Source of the DNA: DTU015 sp964406505
GTDB lineage: Bacteria; Bacillota; Sulfobacillia; Fermentithermobacillales; Fermentithermobacillaceae
Assembly: GCA_964406505.1 (NCBI GenBank)
Contig: CAYORX010000013.1
Span: forward strand, 1 to 49,824
Reading direction: 5' to 3'
Length of the DNA stretch: 49,824 nucleotides
Position 1 is the first letter of the stretch. Each line of letters starts with the position of its first letter. Position numbers and translations under genes: made by a program. A model generated the notes under the pieces. That model was not told the DNA's origin and searched no databases. It saw nothing but the letters and a program-made list of their open reading frames with translations. Positions 1 through 8,106 of this stretch are shown here, one piece after another.

Positions 1-50
1 CAACCTACAGATCCGTAGTCTGTCGCTCTATCCAATTGAGCTACAGGCGC
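1..50 (-). tRNA. tRNA-Arg (ACG), 3' part outside the window
   Basis: Read on the minus strand, the 5' acceptor strand GCGCCTG ends at position 50, followed by a D-arm and an anticodon arm with loop CTACGGA, giving anticodon ACG. The variable loop, T arm and 3' acceptor strand fall left of position 1. It is the last of three tRNA genes transcribed in the same direction. Confidence 0.9.
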
Positions 51-62
51 ATCTTGACTTGA

Positions 63-153
63 TGGCGGAGAGGGAGGGATTCGAACCCTCGAAGGGGTGT
101 GCCCCCTTAACGGTTTAGCAAACCGTCGCCCTCGGCCTCTAGGCGACCTCTCC
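63..153 (-). tRNA. tRNA-Ser (GCT)
   Basis: The acceptor strands GGAGAGG and CCTCTCC pair, the anticodon loop TTGCTAA gives GCT, and a long variable arm typical of serine tRNAs precedes the T arm GGTTCGAATCC. The CCA end is encoded at 63-65. A small palindrome (gcaataa-ga-ttattgc, 163-178) lies just upstream. Confidence 0.95.
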
Positions 154-214
154 GCATTAGCAGCAATAAGATTATTGCATTGATATAATACCATGCCTTT
201 ACAGTTAACGCCAG

Positions 215-305
215 TGGCGGAGGGGGTGGGATTCGAACCCACGGAAGGCTATGAACCCTCAGCGGTTTTCAAGACCGCCGCATTCAACCGCTCTGCCACC
301 CCTCC
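215..305 (-). tRNA. tRNA-Ser (TGA)
   Basis: The acceptor strands GGAGGGG and CCCCTCC pair, the anticodon is TGA, there is a long class II variable arm, a normal T arm and an encoded CCA at 215-217. It is the first gene of the three-tRNA group in transcription order. Confidence 0.95.
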
Positions 306-316
306 ATCGAATGCAA

Positions 317-345
317 ATATTATCATATTTTTTACTTGAAATCAA
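317..345 (-). promoter_or_regulatory. Candidate promoter of the tRNA-Ser/Ser/Arg group
   Basis: On the minus strand TTGATT (340-345) lies 17 bases before TAATAT (317-322), about 11 bases upstream of the first tRNA-Ser. The -35 matches consensus at 4 of 6 positions and the -10 also at 4 of 6, so this is only a plausible site. It lies in the gap after the flavoprotein gene. Confidence 0.4.
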
Positions 346-396
346 CGACAACGGAACCCAGTCGCTCCAGATATTTGGGTCTTCGCCAATCGGCAA

Positions 397-1773
397 TTAA
401 GAAGTTAACACCGATCTTGCGGCAACAACTCCCGAAGCAGATGCTTGCGCTAAGCTTCTCGTTATACCTGCACCATCTCCTACGGCAAATAGCCCTTCAA
501 TTTCTGTACCCATGCCATGCGATACTTTCACTCTTGCCGAATAGAATTTCACTTCTACACCGTATAGCAAGGTATGTTTTGCCCATATTCCGGGCATAAG
601 ACTGTTTAATGCTTCCAACATTTCAAGAATATTTTGTATATGTCTGTACGGCAACACAAGGGTAAGATCACCCGGAGTTGCATCTTTCAACGTCGGTTCA
701 ACCATGCCTTTGCTAAGCCGTTTTTCGGTTGAACGCCTACCGTTCCAAAGATCACCAAGCCTCTGAACAATTACACCTCCACTTAGCATATTGGCAAGGC
801 TAGCGATATACCTACCATAGGCGATTGGTTCATTAAAGGGCTGGGTAAAAGTTTTGGAGACCAATAAAGCGAAGTTCGTATTATCGGTGGTAAAATCGCT
901 CCAAGAATGCCCGTTTACGGTGATCACACCTCCGGTGTTTTCTATCACAACTTCGCCCCTTGGACATACGCAAAATGTTCTAATCAAATCATCAAAAGCA
1001 CGCGAATAATAGTGAATTTTGGGTTCCCATACTTTTTGAGTTATCTCATCGGCAATTACCGCAGGAATCTCTACCCTAACACCTATATCTACCGGGTTGG
1101 TTTGTCTTGCAAGACCAAGACGCTCAGCTTGATTTGCAAACCATGATGAGCCCTCGCGACCTGGTGCTGCTATTAAATATCGACAGCGCTCTTCTTCCCC
1201 GTCAGACATCATCACACCCCGTACTTTGTTTTGATGGACAATAATGTTTTCTACTTCTGCTAACATCCTTATGGCAACACGTTTGTTTAGATACTCGTGC
1301 ATATTTTTAAGAATTTTAGGGCTGTTGTCGCTACCTAAATGTCTAATAGGAGCAGGGATCATTTCAAGCCCTGTAGTCGCAGCTTTGCGCACAAGATCGG
1401 ATATTTCCGATTCTTCAGTGCCAAATATGCGATTTGTAGCGCCAAATTCCAGCCAAATATTATCTATATACTTAATCAGATCCATGAGCGCAGTTTTAGA
1501 AAGATATTCATGCAAAAAACCACCGAATCTGTTTGTTAGGGTTAGCTTCCCATCGCTAAAAGCACCGGCGCCTCCCCAACCAGAGGATATAGAACATATA
1601 TCGCAATTAAGGCATCCTCCAATGATACCGCGCCCAGGGCATTTTCTTTTTTCTAAACTACGACCTTTGTCTAAAATTAAAATGGACAACTCCGGAGCGT
1701 TTTTAGTTAATTCTAAAGCTGCGAAAATTCCTGCCGGACCTGCACCCACTATAATTACATCCCATACTTTCAA
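397..1773 (-). CDS. FAD-dependent dehydrogenase, COG2509 family
   Basis: This is a 458-residue flavoprotein of unknown substrate. The N-terminus carries a Rossmann FAD-binding motif (GAGPAG near residues 10-15). Residues 45-76 hold four cysteines (C45, C54, C57, C60) followed by a glycine-rich GAGAFSDGK stretch, a signature I recognise from the uncharacterised COG2509 dehydrogenases. The C-terminus has the second nucleotide motif, FAVGDGAG. The reading frame stays open upstream to 1851, overlapping dnaB, but a TTG at 1773 preceded by AGGGGG at 7 bases spacing gives a protein that begins directly before the FAD motif, so I prefer that start. It is the last protein gene of the leftward series. 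The physiological reaction is not known for the family. Confidence 0.85.
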   Translation of the reverse strand: MKVWDVIIVGAGPAGIFAALELTKNAPELSILILDKGRSLEKRKCPGRGIIGGCLNCDICSISSGWGGAGAFSDGKLTLTNRFGGFLHEYLSKTALMDLIKYIDNIWLEFGATNRIFGTEESEISDLVRKAATTGLEMIPAPIRHLGSDNSPKILKNMHEYLNKRVAIRMLAEVENIIVHQNKVRGVMMSDGEEERCRYLIAAPGREGSSWFANQAERLGLARQTNPVDIGVRVEIPAVIADEITQKVWEPKIHYYSRAFDDLIRTFCVCPRGEVVIENTGGVITVNGHSWSDFTTDNTNFALLVSKTFTQPFNEPIAYGRYIASLANMLSGGVIVQRLGDLWNGRRSTEKRLSKGMVEPTLKDATPGDLTLVLPYRHIQNILEMLEALNSLMPGIWAKHTLLYGVEVKFYSARVKVSHGMGTEIEGLFAVGDGAGITRSLAQASASGVVAARSVLTS

Positions 1774-1816
1774 CGACAAACCCCCTAAAATGCAGATAAC
1801 TATAGCGTAGATTAAC

Positions 1817-3166
1817 TTACGTGTCCGACGCGCCGGTCGCGCCTGGAGCATGTATTACATCGAGATCGCCAAATCGGCAAACTTCCCTGGAGAAGAATAA
1901 TTTTATCGAACCGGTAGGACCATTTCGCTGCTTTGCAATATTGAGTTCAATGGAATTGCTCTGCTCAAGTTCCGGATCGGTGTATAAAAACATCACTACA
2001 TCTGCGTCTTGCTCTATGGCTCCTGATTCCCTCAGATCTGATAACATAGGTCTTCTATCTTGCCGCTGCTCAACCGCCCTTGATAATTGAGACATAGCAA
2101 GCACCGGCACGTTCAGTTCCCGTGCAAGCCCTTTTAACGACCTAGATATCTCTGATATCTCCTGTTGCCTATTTTCTTGCTTTCTACCTCTCATTAACTG
2201 TAAATAATCAACAACCACAAGCCCAAGCCCATGTTCAGCCTTCACGCGGCGGGCTTTTGCTCTAAGTTCCATAATTGAAATCCCCGGGGTGTCATCGATA
2301 AATATCTTCGATTCACCGAGCCTACCCAAAGCTATAGAAAGCCTTCTCCACTCGTCGTCGCTAGTTATAAACCCGCTGCGAAGCTTTTGGCTATCTATAG
2401 CTGATTCACAGCACAAAAGCCTTTGTGCAACCTGTTCCCTAGACATTTCCAAACTAAATATGATTACCGGACAACCTTCCCTTATCGCCGCATTTCTCGC
2501 CATATTCAATCCAAGGGAAGTTTTTCCTACCGACGGTCTGGCAGCTAGTATTATTAAATCAGATGGTTGAAAACCCAGTGTAAGGCTGTCTAAATCACCT
2601 AGTCCGCTTGAAAGCCCGATTACATCACCTTTGTGTGATGCAAGATATTCTAATTTTTCCATTGTTTCCACTAGAACATCTTTAAGCTGTACATAGCTTT
2701 CTTTTGCCCGTCCTTGAGAAATTCGAAAGATAGTTTCTTCTGCTTTATCTAAGATTTCATCGGTTTCAAACTGAGAACTATAAGCTGTCGCTGCGATCTG
2801 TGTCGCAGCACCGATCAACCGTCTCAAAATCGCTTTTTCCGAAACGATTTTTGCGTAATACTCAACGTTAGCTGCTGTAGGTACAAAATTAGCTAATCTC
2901 GCAAGTTCTGCCGCGCCGCCTATTTTATCTAATACACCATCTGCTCTAAGCGAATCGGATACTGTCACTAGATCGACTGGTTTTAATTTTTCTGCGATCT
3001 GAACCATATGCTTAAATATTATTCGGTTGTTTTCTTTATAAAAATCATCGACCGTGAGTATCTCCATGGTAGAGATCACAGCATCTTGCTCTATCAACAT
3101 AGAGCCAATAACTGCTTCTTCCGCCTCAATATTTTGGGGAGGCACCCTTTGGAGCGTTTGAGGCAA
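1817..3166 (-). CDS. dnaB: Replicative DNA helicase DnaB
   Basis: This 449-residue hexameric helicase unwinds the chromosome ahead of the replisome. The N-terminal domain (about residues 8-110) begins with the usual PPQNIEAEEAVIGS stretch. The RecA-like domain has Walker A near 210-217 (RPSVGKTS) and Walker B with VVVDYLQLM. The TTG start at 3166 is fixed by a GAGGGGG ribosome binding site 8 bases upstream. Length is normal for the family. It follows lonC and rplI, a common order in Clostridia. The helicase loader is not next to it; a DciA-like candidate lies behind recF on the other side of the origin. Confidence 0.97.
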   Translation of the reverse strand: MPQTLQRVPPQNIEAEEAVIGSMLIEQDAVISTMEILTVDDFYKENNRIIFKHMVQIAEKLKPVDLVTVSDSLRADGVLDKIGGAAELARLANFVPTAANVEYYAKIVSEKAILRRLIGAATQIAATAYSSQFETDEILDKAEETIFRISQGRAKESYVQLKDVLVETMEKLEYLASHKGDVIGLSSGLGDLDSLTLGFQPSDLIILAARPSVGKTSLGLNMARNAAIREGCPVIIFSLEMSREQVAQRLLCCESAIDSQKLRSGFITSDDEWRRLSIALGRLGESKIFIDDTPGISIMELRAKARRVKAEHGLGLVVVDYLQLMRGRKQENRQQEISEISRSLKGLARELNVPVLAMSQLSRAVEQRQDRRPMLSDLRESGAIEQDADVVMFLYTDPELEQSNSIELNIAKQRNGPTGSIKLFFSREVCRFGDLDVIHAPGATGASDT

Positions 3167-3183
3167 ATTGATTCCCCCTCACC

Positions 3184-5100
3184 TTAGGCACAAGTATAAA
3201 TTTTTCTCCAACCAGGACATGTGTGATCAAGCGCTTCTTTAAGAGTTTTTGCATAAATCACATCTATACCCCCAACTTCTTTAAGTCCTGGACTGTTGTC
3301 GTAGGGAATGATGATTGACTTCATACCTGCTTGTTTTGCTCCATAAATCTTTTCGTATACTCCTCCCACAGGTTTAACGTAGCCTGTTAAGGAAACTTCA
3401 CCGGTAACAGCAACATCTTGGCGAACTGGCACGCCAGATATAGCTGAAAAAATCGCTAGCGTAAGGGCTAATCCAGCTGAAGGTCCTTGTATTTTAGCCC
3501 CTCCGATTATATTTACATGTATATCCCAATTGTATAGATCGATGTCGAAAGTTTTTCGTAAAACAGAGCTTGCATTAAACAATGAATCTTTTACCATTGA
3601 ACCCGCAGTCTCATTCATACGCAAGGTTCCTTTACCACGTTTATGGGCAGGAAATGTTACGGTTTCAATTTCGATGATTGAACCAAGGTACCCTAGTACG
3701 CCTAAGCCAAACACTTTGCCTACTTCGCCTGTGCTTTTAGCTTTTACCGATGTACTGGGCTCCATCCTGCCAGATTCGACAGCTGATTTTACATCACTAA
3801 CCGAAATTGCAAGGAAACCGCGTTCGGGATATTCGCCCGCATTGTGTAATGCTATAGCGTAAGCATCTGCTAACAAGCTAACTGCTTTCCTTGCCTCTAT
3901 CGTATGATCTGCGATGATTCCACAGGCCTTTGCACTAAGTTTAGCTTTTAGTCGCCTTGCAGCTCCTCTTACTATCTGCACAATATGTTCAGGTGTAAGT
4001 GCATCAAAAAATACTTCCGCACATCTTGAACGAAACGCAGGGCTGATCTCGTCCGGTTCCCTAGTAGTTGCGCCAATAAGCACGAAATCAGCAGGTGCTC
4101 CTTGGCTAAACAAGCGTTTCACATATTCAGGCACTCTAGGATCGTCTGCATCGTAGTATGATGAATCAAAAAATACCCTTTTGTCTTCAAGCACTTTAAG
4201 TAATTTGTTTTGAAGCAAGGGATCCATTTCCCCTATTTCATCTATAAAAAGTACTCCGCCTGTAGCCTCGGTGACCAAACCTAACTTCGGTTCGGGAACG
4301 CCACCATCCGCAAAATCCCTTTTAGCTCCTTGATATATAGGATCATGCACTGAACCCAACAACGGATTTGTTATGTCTCTTGGATCCCAACGCAATGTAG
4401 AACCGTTTGTTTCTACAAATGGTGAATTACGTTTGAATGGGGAAAACGGCATTTTCTTCGATTCTTGAAGCACAAGCCTAGCAGCAGAAGTCTTACCTAT
4501 TCCCGGAGGGCCGTAAAGAATTACGTGCTGTGGATAGGGACTCGCTATTTTCGCCAAAAGCGCTTCTATGGCTCTATCTTGGCCTATTATGTGCTTAAGC
4601 GATTTTGGCCTGAGAATAGTCAGCGCAGAACGGGAAAGAGAACGTTTTTCTAGCTTAAGAAGACTTTTTAACTTTTTCTGTGTGTGCTCAGTTTCGGGAT
4701 CGCAGTTTTCTAACAAAATCTCCCTTTTGATATCCATTAGATATTCTTCGTGTTTTTCTTGCATCTTTTTGGAAACCAAGTCCTCAATTTGCTGTTCAAC
4801 AGAATGACGCGCGATATTCTCTGCGATTTCTTCCTGGCAATCTTCTAAAATCCCGGGAATTTCATCGATCGAAAAAGAAACTCCTATTGTTGGGTCTTCA
4901 TAAACCACCTTTTGCAATGCAACTATCTGTTGAAGAACATCTTGGGATTTCATTTCTTTAAGGGCACCCAATTTACCGGCCTTAAGCACAAGACTTTCAG
5001 AACCATAAACGGATGCAAGAAAACTGAACATAGCACCGATACGCCTTTTAAGCGATTCTTCCCCACCAGCTACGGAAAAATCCGCAGTTTTGCGAGTCAC
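3184..5100 (-). CDS. lonC: Lon-family ATP-dependent protease, LonC (sporulation-associated) type
   Basis: This is a 638-residue protein with an N-terminal helical region rich in charged residues, an AAA+ module (Walker A GPPGIGKTS near 197-205, Walker B VLFIDEIGEM), and a C-terminal Lon protease domain. The catalytic dyad is visible as Ser541 in GPSAGLA and Lys584 in YEKIYGAKQAG. It lacks the long N-terminal substrate domain of housekeeping LonA. The architecture and the place between dnaB and rplI match the spore_lon_C family of Clostridia. The frame is open to 5142 inside rplI, but GTG at 5100 has AAGGGGG 8 bases upstream, within the last codons of rplI, pointing to translational coupling. 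Confidence 0.9.
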   Translation of the reverse strand: MTRKTADFSVAGGEESLKRRIGAMFSFLASVYGSESLVLKAGKLGALKEMKSQDVLQQIVALQKVVYEDPTIGVSFSIDEIPGILEDCQEEIAENIARHSVEQQIEDLVSKKMQEKHEEYLMDIKREILLENCDPETEHTQKKLKSLLKLEKRSLSRSALTILRPKSLKHIIGQDRAIEALLAKIASPYPQHVILYGPPGIGKTSAARLVLQESKKMPFSPFKRNSPFVETNGSTLRWDPRDITNPLLGSVHDPIYQGAKRDFADGGVPEPKLGLVTEATGGVLFIDEIGEMDPLLQNKLLKVLEDKRVFFDSSYYDADDPRVPEYVKRLFSQGAPADFVLIGATTREPDEISPAFRSRCAEVFFDALTPEHIVQIVRGAARRLKAKLSAKACGIIADHTIEARKAVSLLADAYAIALHNAGEYPERGFLAISVSDVKSAVESGRMEPSTSVKAKSTGEVGKVFGLGVLGYLGSIIEIETVTFPAHKRGKGTLRMNETAGSMVKDSLFNASSVLRKTFDIDLYNWDIHVNIIGGAKIQGPSAGLALTLAIFSAISGVPVRQDVAVTGEVSLTGYVKPVGGVYEKIYGAKQAGMKSIIIPYDNSPGLKEVGGIDVIYAKTLKEALDHTCPGWRKIYTCA

Positions 5101-5101
5101 C

Positions 5102-5554
5102 CTATTGTCCCCCTTCCGGTTGGATGTTAACGGTAATTTCAACCCTCACTTCAGTATGAAGTTGAATCTCTACTGTATGTGTACCTAGTTCTTTTAAGTT
5201 TTCGGAAAGATGTACATTTCTTTTTTCTACCGGTATTTTTAGCGTGGATTTAATTTTATTAGCGATGTTCTGCGAAGTTATCGAACCGAAAATTCGCCCG
5301 TTTCCGGTTTTAGCATAAAAAGTAAAGGTTTTGTCTCGAAGCTTTTCGGCATATTCTTGGGCTTCTGTTAGTAGCCTTTGATCTCTTTGCTCTTGAGCTT
5401 CTTTTAAACTCTTTCGCTGTTGCAAAACACTTTTAGTAGCTAACACCGCTAAGCCCCTTGGAATAAGATAATTACGTGCATATCCACCTTTAACCGATAC
5501 TAAATCCCCTGCCTTACCTAAACCTTCAACGTCTTTCTTGAGAACAATATCCAT
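5102..5554 (-). CDS. rplI: 50S ribosomal protein L9
   Basis: This 150-residue protein has the L9 N-terminal fold (MDIVLKKDVEGLGKAGD) with the conserved KGGYARNYLIPRG segment near residues 23-35, then the long connecting helix and the C-terminal RNA-binding domain. It binds 23S rRNA near the base of the L1 stalk. The ATG at 5554 has a GGAGAGGGGG site upstream. Its stop lies one base before the lonC start, and yybS precedes it, forming an rpsF-ssb-rpsR-yybS-rplI-lonC-dnaB series. Confidence 0.97.
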   Translation of the reverse strand: MDIVLKKDVEGLGKAGDLVSVKGGYARNYLIPRGLAVLATKSVLQQRKSLKEAQEQRDQRLLTEAQEYAEKLRDKTFTFYAKTGNGRIFGSITSQNIANKIKSTLKIPVEKRNVHLSENLKELGTHTVEIQLHTEVRVEITVNIQPEGGQ

Positions 5555-5581
5555 CTTTGTTCCCCCTCTCCATGGTTCAGT

Positions 5582-6541
5582 TTAAAGTATATCTACCCAT
5601 CCGTATCTCAACCGGCGAAAATCAAAGAGTATATCTATAATGCCAAAAAGCATTGCTAACATGCTTAAGACAGGTGTGGTCAAAATTAAAACCACTGCTA
5701 AAACCGAAAACAATTTCGGAATACGCCGTTGGGTCAGATAGTATGAAATTACTGATGAAGTTTCTATCAACAATAATATCGACATCGTCATGAAAACGTT
5801 TTGACTGATTTGTTCAACGATTGCAATATTGTAATACATTCCTAACACTAATGACAAATAGGCGACAACCGCTAGATGGGCAACATATTCTGGTAAAATC
5901 CATCTTGAAAATGGTGGAAGAGGTTCAAGAACATGCCCAAGCCGGCTTAAAACCCGCCTTAGCACCTCGAAATTTATATATGACTGCAACAGGGCTGACA
6001 AAAGCACGCCGGCAGGCATCATGCGTAAAATTTGTGTTTTTAGTACTTCAGGTTCTTTATAGATATCTATAGCTCGATTTGGACCTAGCAGTTTCTCACT
6101 AATTCCTGCCGAAACCTGCATAGCGCTTATCCATTCGTCTATAATCTGCATTGGCGTAATCGCGCTAAGAACATAAACCGATAAGAATGCGGTAAAAACA
6201 CCGATTAAAAATGCACCGCTTGTAATGGTGATGATAACAGCAGGTGAAAATTCTTTAGTTACTGCATATCCAAAAGTTAGCCCCGTGAGCCCAAAAAGTA
6301 CCCATAGTCCTAAGGCAGTTATCCAGTTCATAAATAATGTTAATGACAGTGCCGTTACGACCGATGCCATAATCCCCCACCGCAATCCGTGCCGAAGCAC
6401 TACCAAAGCGGAAGGAAGGGGCCATAAAAACAATGCTACCATGCCAATAACCGGCACGTACTGTCCTAACAGAACTAGTATTGTTCCAAGAACAGATAAT
6501 AGCGCGCTTTCGACAAGGGCTCTGGTATTGTGTTGATTCAC
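5582..6541 (-). CDS. yybS: DUF2232 (YybS-like) integral membrane protein
   Basis: This 319-residue protein is almost wholly hydrophobic, with about eight predicted membrane spans and few charged loops. The N-terminal half (ALLSVLGTILVLLGQYVP and following) resembles the DUF2232/YybS family, whose members lie next to rplI in many Firmicutes. Its function is not established. The GTG start at 6541 follows GGAGG at 7 bases spacing. A 13-bp inverted repeat separates it from rpsR. Confidence 0.82.
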   Translation of the reverse strand: MNQHNTRALVESALLSVLGTILVLLGQYVPVIGMVALFLWPLPSALVVLRHGLRWGIMASVVTALSLTLFMNWITALGLWVLFGLTGLTFGYAVTKEFSPAVIITITSGAFLIGVFTAFLSVYVLSAITPMQIIDEWISAMQVSAGISEKLLGPNRAIDIYKEPEVLKTQILRMMPAGVLLSALLQSYINFEVLRRVLSRLGHVLEPLPPFSRWILPEYVAHLAVVAYLSLVLGMYYNIAIVEQISQNVFMTMSILLLIETSSVISYYLTQRRIPKLFSVLAVVLILTTPVLSMLAMLFGIIDILFDFRRLRYGWVDIL

Positions 6542-6566
6542 GTAACGTCCTCCAAAGGTACAGTTA

Positions 6567-6612
6567 AGTGCCAGGCTGAAGAAAATGCATCTCGAAACCT
6601 CAGCCTGGCACT
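6567..6612 (-). repeat. 13-bp perfect inverted repeat between rpsR and yybS
   Basis: The sequence agtgccaggctga at 6567-6579 is perfectly complementary to 6600-6612, with a 20-base loop. In the minus-strand transcript it forms a stable hairpin 5 bases after the rpsR stop and shortly before the yybS ribosome binding site. No U-run follows, so it does not look like a standard intrinsic terminator. It may be a processing or mRNA-stability hairpin, or a leaky terminator. Confidence 0.8.
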
Positions 6613-6617
6613 CATGA

Positions 6618-6845
6618 TTATTCGATATTATATGGCATTAATGCCATCACTCTTGCTTTTTTGATCGCTTTCGTGAGCATACGCTGATGTTTCGCACAAT
6701 TACCAGTTATCCTTCTCGGCAATATCTTTCCGCGATCTGTAATGTATCTGTGCATTCTGCTCGTATCTTTGTAATCTATACGTGTTACACCATCTACGCA
6801 GAAATTACATACTCGCCTACGTGATCTGCGCCTTTCTCTTCGCAA
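6618..6845 (-). CDS. rpsR: 30S ribosomal protein S18
   Basis: This 75-residue S18 has the arginine-rich N-terminus, the CNFC pair, IDYKD, and the conserved ILPRRITGNCAKHQRMLTKAI core that binds S6 and 16S rRNA. The TTG start at 6845 follows AAGGGGG at 7 bases. An ATG two bases upstream is in another frame and gives no recognisable protein. It sits third in the rpsF-ssb-rpsR set, and S6 and S18 form a heterodimer on the ribosome platform. Confidence 0.96.
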   Translation of the reverse strand: MRRERRRSRRRVCNFCVDGVTRIDYKDTSRMHRYITDRGKILPRRITGNCAKHQRMLTKAIKKARVMALMPYNIE

Positions 6846-6886
6846 TCATAGACCCCCTTGTAGCAATATATTTTAAACCACCACAA

Positions 6887-7273
6887 TCATTCTGTGAATG
6901 TCGGCGGTTCATTATCACGACTTTGCCCTCTGTCGTAATCTGTTTGGGTTCCGGCTTGGTTTCTGTCCAAAAATTGTATTGAATCGGCAAGAACCTCCCA
7001 AACTCTACGCCGCTGACCATCTTTAGTTTCGTAAGTGCGGCTTTGGAGCCTACCTTCGATAGCTACTAAACGTCCTTTGTCCATATACTTGCATGTGACT
7101 TCAGCTAATCTTCCGAAAAGCACCACATCGATAAAATCAACGTCTTTTTGACCACTTTGAGTTGGCCTACGGTCAACTGCAAGCGTAATCGTAGTAACAG
7201 ATACTCCACTGGGAGTTATCCGTAATTCAGGTTGTCTAGTTAATCGTCCTATTAACACTATCCGGTTGAGCAT
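6887..7273 (-). CDS. ssb: Single-stranded DNA-binding protein, without the usual acidic tip
   Basis: This 128-residue SSB has a typical OB fold over residues 1-107 (MLNRIVLIGRLTRQPELR, VDFIDVVLFGRLAE, GRLVAIEGRLQ). It binds single-stranded DNA at forks and in repair. The linker is only about 20 residues, and the protein ends NEPPTFTE instead of the acidic DDDIPF-type tip through which SSB recruits partners such as RecO and PriA. No alternative frame supplies such a tip. The start ATG at 7273 is preceded by GGAGGGGAG. Its place between rpsF and rpsR is normal. Confidence 0.94.
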   Translation of the reverse strand: MLNRIVLIGRLTRQPELRITPSGVSVTTITLAVDRRPTQSGQKDVDFIDVVLFGRLAEVTCKYMDKGRLVAIEGRLQSRTYETKDGQRRRVWEVLADSIQFLDRNQAGTQTDYDRGQSRDNEPPTFTE

Positions 7274-7310
7274 TGTCTCCCCTCCAATTGGTTTTCGATT
7301 CGATTAGATT

Positions 7311-7751
7311 TTAATTTTCGCTTGTTTTCGGCTTTGTAACATCATCTTGCACGACAGCAGGTTCCTGGTTTGCCGAACCAGCCTTAGTGTCTCGCACGAT
7401 TCTTTCAGGCTGGGTGCGGGTTTTTTGTCGGCTAGGTTTGCGTTCCCGTTCTGAAGACGAAATGTGGTCGATGCGAGAAATCATGTGTCTGAAGATTTCT
7501 TGATCGATTTTCATCCTGCGATCCAGTTCATCAGCCAAACTTGCGGCCCCTTCAAAGATAATGATAATGTAAATTCCTTCTCTTACACCCTCAATCTCAT
7601 AAGCAAGCCTCCGCTTGGCCCACTGTTCTGCGATGGATACTGTTCCTTGGTGCTCGGTGATTACATCTTTATACCTGGCGATAACAGAAGCAACTTGCTC
7701 ATTATCGTAATCCGGGCGCACAATTAACAGGATTTCATACGTACGCGCCAT
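7311..7751 (-). CDS. rpsF: 30S ribosomal protein S6 with long C-terminal extension
   Basis: Residues 1-95 form the normal S6 domain (MARTYEILLIVRPD, AKRRLAYEIEGVREGIY, RHMISRID). The remaining 50 residues are polar, charged and low in complexity, with no domain I recognise, making the protein 146 residues instead of about 95. The ATG at 7751 follows a GGGAGGAGG site. A good sigma-A promoter and a structured leader precede it. Confidence 0.96.
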   Translation of the reverse strand: MARTYEILLIVRPDYDNEQVASVIARYKDVITEHQGTVSIAEQWAKRRLAYEIEGVREGIYIIIIFEGAASLADELDRRMKIDQEIFRHMISRIDHISSSERERKPSRQKTRTQPERIVRDTKAGSANQEPAVVQDDVTKPKTSEN

Positions 7752-7837
7752 TTTATACCTCCTCCCATGGACTTTTGCGGCCCCTTAAAGGGCGGGAGTA
7801 GTCGGAGATTTCCCCCGCGTCGCTCAACCGGCGCAAA
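7752..7837 (-). promoter_or_regulatory. Structured 5' leader of rpsF, candidate S6:S18 autoregulatory element
   Basis: From the predicted transcription start, the leader can form an outer pairing TTTGCG/CGCAAA (7832-7837 with 7774-7779). Inside it lies a GCGGG/CCCGC hairpin (7792-7818) with an unpaired CTCCGAC side. Leaders of rpsF in many bacteria carry an S6:S18-binding hairpin with a conserved unpaired CCG. The CCG here and the position fit, but I have not matched it to a covariance model. Confidence 0.45.
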
Positions 7838-7841
7838 GATA

Positions 7842-7870
7842 ATTATAATCATCTACATCTTCAAACTCAA
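7842..7870 (-). promoter_or_regulatory. Sigma-A-type promoter of rpsF
   Basis: On the minus strand TTGAGT (7865-7870) is followed after exactly 17 bases by TATAAT (7842-7847). Transcription would start near 7835, at the base of the predicted leader stem, and would drive rpsF-ssb-rpsR and the genes after them. Confidence 0.72.
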
Positions 7871-7886
7871 GTCTCAATGGTCCTAT

Positions 7887-8087
7887 TTATTGGTCTGCGG
7901 TTTTAATACGTTTTTTGAATCTCGCCGAAAATTTTGTTCTGTCAATAAAAATCACTCTGCCGCATTGTGTACATTTGAGCCTCACGTCTGCCCCTGCAAA
8001 CAATACTTCCCACAATTCATTACCGCAGGCATGTCGTTTTTTAAGTTCTATCAAGTCTCCTGCACGTAGCGGTGGACTTAGCATCAC
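7887..8087 (-). CDS. DUF951 family small protein
   Basis: This 66-residue protein has the DUF951 pattern: an N-terminal RAGDLIELKKRHACG, then KCTQCGRVI with a CxxC pair, then a basic tail (RTKFSARFKKR). The cysteines suggest metal binding. It lies between cvpA and rpsF; a DUF951 gene near rpsF is common in Firmicutes. Function is unknown. The start is GTG at 8087 or ATG three bases later, with GGGG 9 bases before the GTG. Confidence 0.85.
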   Translation of the reverse strand: MMLSPPLRAGDLIELKKRHACGNELWEVLFAGADVRLKCTQCGRVIFIDRTKFSARFKKRIKTADQ

Positions 8088-8106
8088 CGTATTTAACCCC
8101 CTATAC

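Noticed and set aside
1244..1810. Long plus-strand open frame opposite the flavoprotein gene
   Set aside because: It lies wholly antisense to a well-supported gene and its translation shows no recognisable motif. The same applies to open frames at 12337-12810 and 23145-23615.
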